A stretch of 64,000 bases of DNA from positions 1 through 64,000 of IMG/VR virus record IMGVR_UViG_3300025141_008753. The stretch is one strand, 5' to 3'. Position 1 is the first letter of the stretch. Each line of letters begins with the position of its first letter. Both the position numbers and the translations under genes were made by a program. The notes beneath the pieces were generated by a model. It was not told the origin of the DNA and did no database searches. It saw only the letters and a list, made by a program, of their open reading frames with translations. Source of the DNA: a virus. Positions 35,759 through 44,500 of the stretch are shown one piece after another.

Positions 35759-36157
35759 ATGAAATATCTCGGAGAAGTAAAGAAAAAATCTGGAAATAAG
35801 GAGATTAGCGCCGACAAAATGGGTCATTTAGACAGTTCAAAGAAGTCTAGAGTTCCTGTCGTGGGGTCTATCTCGCAAGCCATGTCTAAGCATGAGTACG
35901 GTTTTATTTTTACAACTCCTAAGTCTGACAGGATTTATGTCATTACGCAAGGTACCTGGGGCGAAAAATCTGACAACAAAGTTGTTAAAGGATTTCCCGG
36001 AACAACCGCTATTGAGAAAATCAAAGGTTACGGCAAAAGGACTAAAGTTAAACACGGTCCTGCGAAAGCCCCTACTTCCACCGAAGACGCTGGAAAGAAG
36101 GGCTACGCCACCCGTAAAATGAAGGACGGAAAGAAACGACGAAAAGACCTAGACTAA
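35759..36157 (+). CDS. Small basic protein of unknown function
   Basis: 132 aa from ATG 35759, chosen because AAGGTGGAG precedes it at a suitable distance. It is Lys/Gly-rich with FIFTTPKSDRIYVITQGTWG in the middle and a strongly basic tail. Possibly DNA-binding or virion-associated; function unknown. TAATG overlap with the next gene. Confidence 0.55.
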   Translation: MKYLGEVKKKSGNKEISADKMGHLDSSKKSRVPVVGSISQAMSKHEYGFIFTTPKSDRIYVITQGTWGEKSDNKVVKGFPGTTAIEKIKGYGKRTKVKHGPAKAPTSTEDAGKKGYATRKMKDGKKRRKDLD

Positions 36158-36468
36158 TGGCAAGAAATTATATCCCTAAGCGCTCATATTTTTCTGAAAC
36201 GCGTGTTCAGAAGATAGCGAAGGAGGTTATGAAAGATTGCCAGCAGGACAGGCAAAAAGCGTTAGAGATGTTTCAGTATTTCTTGAAAATGGTCGAAAAT
36301 AATCCAGAGGATGACAAGGCGAAAGCTGAAATGTCTAAAGCCTTGGATTTAGCTCAAAGCTCAAATGATAAGGTAGTTAAAGTACTGGACATGATGCTGA
36401 AGATGACCCAACATGAAATGAAAGATAAAAAACCAGACGAATTCTCGTTTGAACAACTCCAAAAATGA
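36157..36468 (+). CDS. Small helical protein, possible packaging or adaptor factor
   Basis: 103 aa, all helical: RVQKIAKEVMKDCQQDRQKALEMFQYFLKMV and AKAEMSKALDLAQSSNDKVVKVLDMMLKM. The arrangement recalls small terminase subunits but also adaptor proteins. It overlaps the start of the Clp-type ATPase gene by four bases. Identification is weak. Confidence 0.4.
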   Translation: MARNYIPKRSYFSETRVQKIAKEVMKDCQQDRQKALEMFQYFLKMVENNPEDDKAKAEMSKALDLAQSSNDKVVKVLDMMLKMTQHEMKDKKPDEFSFEQLQK

Positions 36469-37682
36469 ACGACCCATACATACTTTATAGCCCCGTTATC
36501 GACAACTTCATTAAGATTAAAAAGTTGTCTGAAAAGGAATGCCTAGTTATTGTAGAGGAGCTTAGAGGAAAAGTTAAAAGCCCTAAGTTCAAAATAACTA
36601 ATTACGTTAACTACATGATTAGTTTGCTGGTTGATAAGCATGAGACTTTAATTAAGGGAAACGGGGAAGGAACTCACGAAGCATTGTTTGAATGTGTATG
36701 TGAAGTTTATCCTGGATTTTCTATAGAGCTTTTAAACAAAACTCTTAATGATGGATTTGAGGACGAATCTGAGGTTGGCGTATCCGTTTCAGGTCTAACT
36801 CTTCCGCAGGTGGAGAAGATTGAAAGGAAAATTAAAAGTTTTTTAGTCGGTCAGGATTCTGCGGTATCAGAGGTTGTGAAGTGCATTAAATTAATGTCCT
36901 CAGGATTGGAAGGCTCCACTTCAATGTTTTTCATCGGACCTACAGGAGTAGGAAAGACGGAATTAGGCAAGTTACTAGCCAAGTGTTACTTAGGCACGGA
37001 TAAGAGGTTACTGAAGGTAAACTGTGCCGAGTACTCAGGCTCACACGAGTACGCTAAGCTCATCGGAAGCCCTCCAGGGTATATCGGTCATAATGAAAAG
37101 GGAATCCTTACTGAGTGCGCTAAGAAGTCGTCTCAATGGATTCTACTGTTTGATGAGATAGAGAAGGCATCTGACAAATTACATAATCTCTTACTAGGCT
37201 TATTAGACGAGGGCAAAATTACCGATTCACATGGCACGGTTCTGGATTTCACCAATACTATTATCTTATTCACCAGTAACGTAGGTGTTAAAGATGTCGT
37301 AAATAGAAAACAAATGGGATTTGGCGCTGAGAAGATGTCATATGCAGATTCCCGGGCTGAGGTGGAAGAAGCGTTCAAGGATACATTTTCTCCGGAATTT
37401 ATTAATAGACTAGACTCTATTGTGTACTTCAACACCCTAAATAAAGATGACGCTAAGCATATTGCTCGTCTTAATCTGAAACATCTCCCTATACGAGTTA
37501 CGAAGAAGCTCGTGGATTGGGTTGTCGAAGAATCCTTTTCGGAGGACTTTGGGGCGAGGAACATCAAGCGTTTTATTAAAAATAATATAACCTTACAGGT
37601 AGCTGATAAGATACTAGAGGGCAATGCAAACACAGTATTTTCTCCGGTATTTTCTAAAAATAAATTTCAAGGATTAAAATGA
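36465..37682 (+). CDS. AAA+ ATPase resembling the ClpA/ClpB D2 domain
   Basis: 405 aa. A ~115-residue N-terminal part is followed by one AAA+ module: Walker A GPTGVGKT (residue ~158), VNCAEYSGSHEYAKLIGSPPGYIGH (Clp pore-loop region), Walker B ILLFDEIEKA, sensor 1 LFTSNVG, and the arginine-finger segment FSPEFINRLDSIVYF. A C-terminal ClpB D2-small domain (FGARNIKRFIKNNI) follows. It has no ClpP-binding IGF/L loop that I can see, so it may be a disaggregase-like machine. Confidence 0.85.
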   Translation: MNDPYILYSPVIDNFIKIKKLSEKECLVIVEELRGKVKSPKFKITNYVNYMISLLVDKHETLIKGNGEGTHEALFECVCEVYPGFSIELLNKTLNDGFEDESEVGVSVSGLTLPQVEKIERKIKSFLVGQDSAVSEVVKCIKLMSSGLEGSTSMFFIGPTGVGKTELGKLLAKCYLGTDKRLLKVNCAEYSGSHEYAKLIGSPPGYIGHNEKGILTECAKKSSQWILLFDEIEKASDKLHNLLLGLLDEGKITDSHGTVLDFTNTIILFTSNVGVKDVVNRKQMGFGAEKMSYADSRAEVEEAFKDTFSPEFINRLDSIVYFNTLNKDDAKHIARLNLKHLPIRVTKKLVDWVVEESFSEDFGARNIKRFIKNNITLQVADKILEGNANTVFSPVFSKNKFQGLK

Positions 37683-37942
37683 CATCTAAAACAAACGCCC
37701 CCCTTCGCTTTTCTATAGCGAACATTATAACTTTATCGTTATCTTTGATTTCGGTGGGAGTTACGTTTGGCATCACTGCACAGAGGCTGGCGGAGATTGA
37801 GAACCGGGTTGCTGTATTAGAGGATGGTACATCCAAATCTTTGAATGAAATTAGAGAACAATTAATTCAGCTCAGAGTGGACACCGGGAAGATGGCTAAA
37901 GACGTAGAATGGCTCCGGTCGACCGCAAAGTCTGATGAGTAA
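37679..37942 (+). CDS. Small membrane protein with coiled coil
   Basis: 87 aa. An N-terminal transmembrane helix (IITLSLSLISVGVTFGI) is followed by a coiled coil (LAEIENRVAVLEDG...LNEIREQLIQLRVDTGKMAKDVEWL). This layout resembles small phage lysis or XhlA-like proteins, but neighbours do not include an endolysin. Overlaps the AAA+ gene by four bases. Confidence 0.55.
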   Translation: MTSKTNAPLRFSIANIITLSLSLISVGVTFGITAQRLAEIENRVAVLEDGTSKSLNEIREQLIQLRVDTGKMAKDVEWLRSTAKSDE

Positions 37943-37990
37943 AGGACTTAAGTTTTACCAAATTTAGGGTCAAAACTGCCCCCAAAGTGC

Positions 37991-37998
37991 TATAATAA
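37991..37998 (+). promoter_or_regulatory. Candidate late promoter TATAATAA
   Basis: TATAATAA, preceded by GC, lies 41 bases upstream of the ATG at 38040 in a 97-base intergenic gap. No TTGACA is correctly spaced. It has the same octamer as the loop before uvsX. Confidence 0.4.
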
Positions 37999-38039
37999 TA
38001 TGTAACGAGGTAAAACAACCCTCCGAACAAAGGTAAAAC

Positions 38040-38318
38040 ATGAAAGATAAAAAATTTAACTACAAAACCGCGTCTAGCGATAAGTCCCCACGTGTGTTGA
38101 TTACTACTGAGAATCAGCACGTTCTTCGTGGGTTTAACATTCATTATATGACACCCAAACAAATTGGGCAGATTCGTAAAGAGTGGAATATGGTTCGTAA
38201 CCAGCCTTGGACCAACGCAACTAAAGAGCGTGTAACTATCCGCCGTGCGGGTAAGTTCGCGAAAAACTGTTTCCGTTCATACAAGAAGCCTAATATTACC
38301 AAGTGGTATAACAGCTAG
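38040..38318 (+). CDS. Small basic protein of unknown function
   Basis: 92 aa, rich in Lys, Arg and Asn. PRVLITTENQHVLRGFNIHYMTPKQIGQIRKEW is followed by RVTIRRAGKFAKNCFRSYKK. It stands as a single-gene unit between a TATAATAA element and a strong terminator, suggesting high or separate expression. No family recognised. Confidence 0.6.
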   Translation: MKDKKFNYKTASSDKSPRVLITTENQHVLRGFNIHYMTPKQIGQIRKEWNMVRNQPWTNATKERVTIRRAGKFAKNCFRSYKKPNITKWYNS

Positions 38319-38337
38319 TAAGTACTGGAATTATATT

Positions 38338-38369
38338 AAAGGACACAAGTAAAACTTGTGTCCTTTTTT
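38338..38369 (+). terminator. Strong rho-independent terminator
   Basis: AAAGGACACAAG and CTTGTGTCCTTT form a perfect 12-bp stem around TAAAA, followed by a T-run. It ends the single-gene unit at 38040-38318 just before the rmlA unit. Confidence 0.95.
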
Positions 38370-38381
38370 AATTGTTTTTGC

Positions 38382-38389
38382 TATAACAT
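38382..38389 (+). promoter_or_regulatory. Candidate late-type promoter TATAACAT before rmlA
   Basis: CTATAACATG lies three bases before the rmlA ATG and directly after a terminator. There is no Shine-Dalgarno site. If it is a -10 element, transcription would start inside the coding region, so it may belong to an AT-rich start context instead. Confidence 0.25.
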
Positions 38390-38392
38390 GTT

Positions 38393-39118
38393 ATGAAAGG
38401 AATCGTACTAGCAGGGGGACTCGGAACTCGGTTGCGCCCTCTTACATACGCTACTAACAAACACCTGCTCCCAGTGTTTGACAAGCCTATGGTTTACTAC
38501 CCTATCCAATCTTTGGCACAGGCAGGTATCACAGATATTATGGTAGTAACAGGCGGACAACACGCGGGAGATTTTATTAAAGTATTAAAAAACGGAGAAG
38601 ATTTTGGACTGGAGAGACTCAGCTACGCTTATCAGGAAGGCGAGGGAGGCATCGCGGATGCGCTCGCTATGGCAGAAACATTTGTTGGGGGTGACAGTTG
38701 TGCTGTCGTTCTTGGTGATAATATCATTGCTGATGATATCACTACTGCTGTTTCCCATTACAATGATTTGGACGGGGCTGTTATCTTTACTAAAGAAGTT
38801 GACGACCCGGAAAGGTTCGGCGTGATTAAGTTTGATGATACAGGAACCATTATAGAAGATATTATTGAGAAGCCTACTAACCCCCCTTCTAATGAAGCTG
38901 TTATAGGGCTGTATATGTACGATAATACAGTGTTCGATAAGATTCGTTCATTGGCACCGTCACAGCGCGGCGAATTAGAGGTTACGGACCTAAACAAAAT
39001 GTACTTAGGAGATGGCAAGCTAGATTCCTGTAAGATTAGAGGTACATGGATTGATTGTGGTACGCCAGAATCTCTGGCAAGAGCAACATTTAAATTTTAC
39101 GAAGATGCAAAAGAATAA
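38393..39118 (+). CDS. rmlA: Glucose-1-phosphate thymidylyltransferase
   Basis: 241 aa, the short form of RmlA. GIVLAGGLGTRLRPLTYATNKHLLPVFDKPMVYYP is the nucleotidyl-transfer motif; VVLGDNII, EKPTNPPSNEAVIGLYMYDN and WIDCGTPESL follow. It joins glucose-1-phosphate and dTTP to dTDP-glucose, the first rhamnose step. It draws on dTTP, the product of the phage nucleotide pathway. Confidence 0.95.
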   Translation: MKGIVLAGGLGTRLRPLTYATNKHLLPVFDKPMVYYPIQSLAQAGITDIMVVTGGQHAGDFIKVLKNGEDFGLERLSYAYQEGEGGIADALAMAETFVGGDSCAVVLGDNIIADDITTAVSHYNDLDGAVIFTKEVDDPERFGVIKFDDTGTIIEDIIEKPTNPPSNEAVIGLYMYDNTVFDKIRSLAPSQRGELEVTDLNKMYLGDGKLDSCKIRGTWIDCGTPESLARATFKFYEDAKE

Positions 39119-40064
39119 AAAAATAATTATCACGGGGGGCTATGGATTCATCGGCTCTCGCTTTGTTAAGGCAGTATATGATAAGACTAACTATGAAATA
39201 CTGGTTATCGATAGTATAACTTATGCCGCTGATTTCAATAGAATCCCGGACAGGATTAAGGAGGATATCGACAGATTTAGGTTCTTGTCTAAAGATATCT
39301 GTGACGTTACTTGCGAAGACTTAAAAGGTGCTACTTATTTGGTTAACTTTGCGGCAGAGTCCCATGTTGATAACTCCATCACCGACGGCAAACCTTTTAT
39401 TAGAAGTAATATTGAGGGAGTGTTTAATTTGTTGCAGTGTGGAGGAGGTACTGTTAAGAAGTTTATTCAAATATCAACGGATGAAGTTTATGGGGACATG
39501 TACGACCTAAGAGGAAGACAGTATGCGGATGAGTCTTTTAGACTTCGCCCTAGTTCATACTACTCAGCCTCGAAAGCGTCGGCTGACCTGTTAGTACAGG
39601 CGGCTGCTCGTACCTTTGGAACCCCTTACATTATTACGAGAAGCTGCAACAACTTTGGACCAGGACAGCATAAAGAAAAATTCCTCCCAACAATCTTTGA
39701 TTCCATAGCAAACGATAAGGACGTTCCGGTATATGGGGATGGTCTTCAGTCGCGTGAGTGGATTCATGTAGATGATAATGTAGAAATCATTTTAGAGCTA
39801 GTATTATCCAATGTTAAGGACGAGATTTATAACATTGGTTCCGGGTACCATTACAAGAATATTGAGCTCGTGAACTATATTGGTGAGTGTTTAGGCACTA
39901 AAGTTAAACGTGTTCCCGTGGAAGATAGACTTGGTCACGATAAAGTTTATAGGCTTAATTGTAAAAAGGTAGAAGGGTTTCTAGGAGAAAGAGTATATCA
40001 ATGTTTGGAGGGATACTTAAAAGATGAAGCTAAAGGGCTGCAGGGTACTTCTAACAGGAGCTAA
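39105..40064 (+). CDS. rmlB: dTDP-glucose 4,6-dehydratase
   Basis: 319 aa from ATG 39105. IIITGGYGFIGSRFVKAVYD is the cofactor site; NFAAESHVDNSI, ISTDEVYGDM (catalytic TDE) and SYYSASKASADL (YxxxK) are RmlB motifs, with RSCNNFGPGQHKEKFLPT and SREWIHVDDNVE near the end. Overlaps rmlA by 14 bases. Confidence 0.95.
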   Translation: MQKNKKIIITGGYGFIGSRFVKAVYDKTNYEILVIDSITYAADFNRIPDRIKEDIDRFRFLSKDICDVTCEDLKGATYLVNFAAESHVDNSITDGKPFIRSNIEGVFNLLQCGGGTVKKFIQISTDEVYGDMYDLRGRQYADESFRLRPSSYYSASKASADLLVQAAARTFGTPYIITRSCNNFGPGQHKEKFLPTIFDSIANDKDVPVYGDGLQSREWIHVDDNVEIILELVLSNVKDEIYNIGSGYHYKNIELVNYIGECLGTKVKRVPVEDRLGHDKVYRLNCKKVEGFLGERVYQCLEGYLKDEAKGLQGTSNRS

Positions 40065-40710
40065 TGGAAGGCTAGGACAAGAACTTATACCTTTATTAGA
40101 GGCTGAAGGAGCGGATTTATCCACTCCTTCTTCTTCTGTCTGGGATATCACGAAAAAGTCTTATCCGCAGTATTTAAGTACTTGGAGCCCTGAGCTAGTT
40201 ATTCATTGCGCCGCTTACACGGACGTGACGGGAGCGGAGAGGGAAAGAGGGGACGTTGTCGACACTAACATTGTAGGTACCCTCAACGTAGCACAGCTTT
40301 CTCGCATGCACCAAGCTAAACTTGTGTACATTTCTAGCGATTACGCGGCGGTACAGCCTATGGGAATGTATGCTTTTACTAAATTAGCAGGAGAGAGTTT
40401 TGCTAGACCTAATGATATGGTAATCCGTACGTCATTTAAATCTCGTGGAACTTGGGGGAAAAATGCACTAACAAAGGTGTTTCACCCCGTATTTACTAAC
40501 GCTGATTGGGTAGATATAATAGCGGGTAAGATTCTAAAAGCAATAAAACTTGATTTGACGGGTATAGTTAATATCGGAACCAAGAAGAAGACTTTAAAGA
40601 CTCTTGCTCAACAGGAATATCCGTATGTGGACATAATTCCTGTCCGGGAAGCAGATGCTCTAGTAGGATATAAGTATCCTAGGGATTGCTCGATGGATTT
40701 AACTATATAA
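40024..40710 (+). CDS. rmlD: dTDP-4-dehydrorhamnose reductase-like (RmlD)
   Basis: 228 aa, shorter than the usual ~290. RVLLTGANGRLGQELIPLLE, VIHCAAYTDVTGAERE, YISSDYAAVQP and MYAFTKLAGE (YxxxK) follow the RmlD order. The C-terminal substrate region is compressed. It overlaps rmlB by 41 bases. Confidence 0.85.
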   Translation: MKLKGCRVLLTGANGRLGQELIPLLEAEGADLSTPSSSVWDITKKSYPQYLSTWSPELVIHCAAYTDVTGAERERGDVVDTNIVGTLNVAQLSRMHQAKLVYISSDYAAVQPMGMYAFTKLAGESFARPNDMVIRTSFKSRGTWGKNALTKVFHPVFTNADWVDIIAGKILKAIKLDLTGIVNIGTKKKTLKTLAQQEYPYVDIIPVREADALVGYKYPRDCSMDLTI

Positions 40711-40711
40711 T
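40704..40711 (+). promoter_or_regulatory. Candidate late promoter TATATAAT
   Basis: CTATATAATATT overlaps the rmlD stop codon and lies four bases before the ATG of the first fibre-region gene. It matches the AT-rich elements before the sheath and tube genes. Confidence 0.3.
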
Positions 40712-40714
40712 ATT

Positions 40715-41113
40715 ATGGCAAACGATACTACACCAGCACTCGGAGGAGGTTATGGATTTACTCTTAAGGATTCTAATCAGAACGTCCGAAATTACGGCAG
40801 TCTCAGCACAACCTCCGTTGAGATAACAGGAACCAGTGATTACGGTCTTCTACCGGCAGTCGCTGGTCGAACCTATTACATTTGGGGAATGAACCTAACA
40901 ACGGATAATTCCTCAGCATTTGGGGGTTTCTTGGAGGATTCTGATGGAACTGAGCTGATGGCGGGGGTATGCAACCTACAAGGACCGTTCTTCCTGAATC
41001 TTGAAATCCCTATAAAAATTACAACTGGAAAAGGATTACAGTTTGATAGCTTGGCTGGGTCGTCGGGCAAGGAGTGTTGGGCTCTATTATTTTACACTCA
41101 GAGGGATGACTAA
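40715..41113 (+). CDS. Beta-sandwich virion protein, paralogue 1
   Basis: 132 aa. It shares a layout with the proteins at 41113 and 45759: GRTYYIWGMNLTTDNSSAFGG in the middle, a GPFFLNLEIPIKIT strand, and a final LLFYTQ. Probable jelly-roll or beta-sandwich domain on the virion surface, beside the fibre gene. Function unknown. Confidence 0.65.
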   Translation: MANDTTPALGGGYGFTLKDSNQNVRNYGSLSTTSVEITGTSDYGLLPAVAGRTYYIWGMNLTTDNSSAFGGFLEDSDGTELMAGVCNLQGPFFLNLEIPIKITTGKGLQFDSLAGSSGKECWALLFYTQRDD

Positions 41114-41529
41114 TGGTTAACGATACAGTAAATTGGGGAAATGATATGGGAGTTTTTTCGGGAACTCCTTTAAATGCATACGAAACGGGTCATTGTCTGA
41201 CTATGTGTTCTGCTTTGAAGAATGGTATCACTACCTCAGAAACCCATCCTGTTATAGCGGCTCCCACTAACGGAAGAACGATATTTTTGTGGGGGTGGGC
41301 TGCCGCCACCGCTGGAAATAGCAACTCTCAGTCTTTAGTTGCCGGTTTGCAAAATACAGGAGAATCCGTGAATAAGATAAGGGTGCAGTCTTCCTTAGCA
41401 GGACCTCAATTCGTCAGATTAGCTGTCCCGGTAGAATTCCCGGACGGGGTAACATTAGACACAATTAAAACGGCAACGCTCGGCGTCGGCGGTAATAATT
41501 ACCTCACACTGATATACACATTATCTTAA
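41113..41529 (+). CDS. Beta-sandwich virion protein, paralogue 2
   Basis: 138 aa. GRTIFLWGWAAATAGNSNSQ, GPQFVRLAVPVEFPDGV and LTLIYTLS align with paralogue 1 (40715) and paralogue 3 (45759). TAATG overlap with the upstream gene. Likely a small decoration or fibre-associated protein. Confidence 0.65.
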   Translation: MVNDTVNWGNDMGVFSGTPLNAYETGHCLTMCSALKNGITTSETHPVIAAPTNGRTIFLWGWAAATAGNSNSQSLVAGLQNTGESVNKIRVQSSLAGPQFVRLAVPVEFPDGVTLDTIKTATLGVGGNNYLTLIYTLS

Positions 41530-41532
41530 CCT

Positions 41533-44500
41533 ATGGCTCCAGGCAGCAACGACTCGATTGATGTATCATCGGTAATCGACCCAGATAAGGTTGGAGGAAC
41601 ACCAGTTGATACAGTCAGACCGGGGGATGGAACGGACCATCGCCAGATTATTGTATTGGGTGACCCCCATACCATTGGTGGAGTTGCTGGTGTCGTAGAT
41701 GGTCAATTAGTTGTATCCGCTGGACCCACTTCCTCGATGACCGTGGCTGGGGCTACTGCGAATGTCCCTGTTGTTAGAGCTTTAACAGACGCCGTTCTGA
41801 GTGTTGATAACATTGAATTTGGGGATGTCGATATAGGCGGCACGGTTCATACGTCCTCTATCGGAGGCAAAACAGTATCTGCTTTAGTTACATCCGGTGT
41901 CACTGACCTCCTTCATATGACAAAGTTAGATAGTATTGAAGGTAAATTGGATACTATAGACGGTGTTTTAGATAACATTAAAACTGGAACTGATTATTTA
42001 GATGAAATTAAAACTGGAACTGATTATTTAGATGACATAGATGCGGACACTAATGCTATTAAAGTAGGGGTCGGGCTTGTCGAAGGCACTTTGGATGACC
42101 ATCTAGAAGAAGGATTCAACAACGTATCGGGTGGTTTATATCACACTTCCGCAGGTCTGTTTAATGTTTCATCTACTATTAAAGGGCACATTGGGACTTG
42201 GTTGGACAACGTGCGGGTTAACCATACCGAGACTCCCGCCGTATCCGCCATGCGTGTCGCTTTACCTGTCGTAGCCGGTAAGTCTGGTGGAGCAACGAAC
42301 CATCCAACAAATTTCTCTAGACTAGACACTTCTGGTCTCTCCTCTATTAATGGTAGCGGGCTTATGACTCACGCTATTATGGTTGGGGATAGGTGGCAAC
42401 CGATGAGGCAGACAGCTACTGGGCGAATTGGTGTTGAGGCGCGTATTGTATATCCGGACGCCCTAACCCAATGGATTAATTATGGCGACCCTGGCTACAG
42501 TGAAACTGAAGATGTTAGCGCTTTGCGTACCTTGATGTATGTTAGCGCCCAAGGTGAGGAGGCTTTTGTCCTGGCAGGAGACCCTGAGTTCAGTGCGTTA
42601 TATGTTAGCAGTTACGGTCATACTAATATAGTAAGCGCTTTAGACCACATTAATTCTACAAACTCATCCGGTTTTATATGGAATGGTTCTAGTTTAGACC
42701 ACATTAATTCTACAAACTCATCTGGTCTCATATGGAACGGCTCTAGTTTAGACCACATTAATTCTACAAATTCATCTGGTTTTATATGGAATGGTTCTAG
42801 TTTAGACCATATTAATTCTACAAACTCATCTGGTTTTATATGGAATGGTTCTAGTTTAGACCACATTAATTCTACAAATTCATCCGGTTTAGGAGACATA
42901 ATTACTGTAAACTCTTCTGGTTTAGGAGACCTCATTACTGTAAACTCTTCTGGTTTAGGAGACATAATTACTGTAAACTCTTCTGGTCTGGGGGATTTAA
43001 TTACTGTAAACTCTTCTGGTTTAGGAGACATAATTACTGTAAACTCTTCTGGTCTGGGGGATTTAATGACGCAATTACGAGAAAAGTGTCTACCTGTAAA
43101 ACAAACATTCTGTCATGAAAATTGGACCTTCTCCAGCGATATACAAGCTCTCTCAGGGAATGGGTGCTTAGATGCATCTTCTTGTAACCCATGGATGGGT
43201 TTCTGGTTTGATACTATCCACGCACCAACCGTAAGGAACGCTAGCTGTACCCCCGAGGTCATATCTGATGTAGGTAATGATAAGGGAGACGATGGCGACA
43301 CAGGTCTAACAATTCGAGGTAGCGACGGCGGCGGCAATGGTGGAGGCATAGGTCCCCCGCCCGGGGGAGAAATGGATGAAGGGAAGCTCGGCTCGTTGCG
43401 GGGGGACCAAAATAACCCTGACTGGGGAGAAAACGCGACCGACAGAGGTCCGGGTTATGACTTAAACAAAGCGTCCTCGACCACTCGTGGCGGGTCCGAG
43501 TACAAGCTAGAGTGGCACGGCGGAGCTACGAGCGGCACTGTTCACGACATACCTCCTGATGAGTGGTATTGTCAGCACGCTGTTAAGATTGGGGAGGATG
43601 CCGAAGGAACTGAACTAGCTTTTAATCATAACCTAATGCCTATTGTAGCGCCTAGGAAGGCTGGCGGAGTTTGGGTTGCGGGCAAGGAAGCGATATCTAA
43701 AACCGCTTTTGTCAGGTTAGACAGACCGCACAGCGTTAACCCTCCATTAGGATGGATTCCTAATGGGTGTAAGCACTTTACTGATGCCGGGGGACAGATT
43801 GATAATTCATTCTCCGGCACGGTACGTATGACCAACAACCCGTTTGACATTAGACCTTCAGAGAATACGGGCTTCGGGTGGTCCTGGTACGACGCAATAG
43901 CATTACCTAAGACTGTCTCTGCCACGTCTCCTAGCGCAAACGTATCCCCATCAGGAGAGGATTGGGACTGGGCTGGTGCTTCAGCAACCGCAGGCGGGAC
44001 GAACTTCCTCCACCAGACCTATGGACATTGGGAGGTTAATGCAACTCCCGCTACCCCTGTTGCACAAAGCCCTTACATCAAAGCGAAAACTTCAAATATC
44101 AACTACAAATGTTTTCTTGTTTCTGGTGGTTATGGAATGTTTGAAACTAGCAGTTGCGCCACCGTACCCGAGCATTTTGCGTATATAAAAGACTTTAGCT
44201 CTTGCTGGGCTGTTCTTAGCTCTAATATAAACGTTCACCACGAAACCGTTACATTGCCGCATGGCACGGTGGTGGAAACACCAGCCTTAGAACCCAACAC
44301 CGAGTACTTGATAACCGCAGAGGTTTCTTGCGTTAATGCAGGGTCTACGTATCGAGGTCACGATTATTCTGGAGCGTTATTTGTGTGGGGAGGAACTTGT
44401 TGGGAATCTTCTGCTCAATGTTATCCAACCGTGAACTCCGGCTTTGGCACGGGAGGTGGGGTGATGGCGCCAGATGAACACAAAGTCCATGACCTTCAGA

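Noticed and set aside
37133-37633. Minus-strand ORF of 166 codons inside the Clp-type gene
   Set aside because: Antisense shadow of a gene with complete AAA+ motifs.
42618-43031. Minus-strand ORF of 137 codons across the fibre repeats
   Set aside because: It is the antisense reading of the tandem repeat in the fibre gene; its own repeat simply mirrors the coding strand and it has no start signal.
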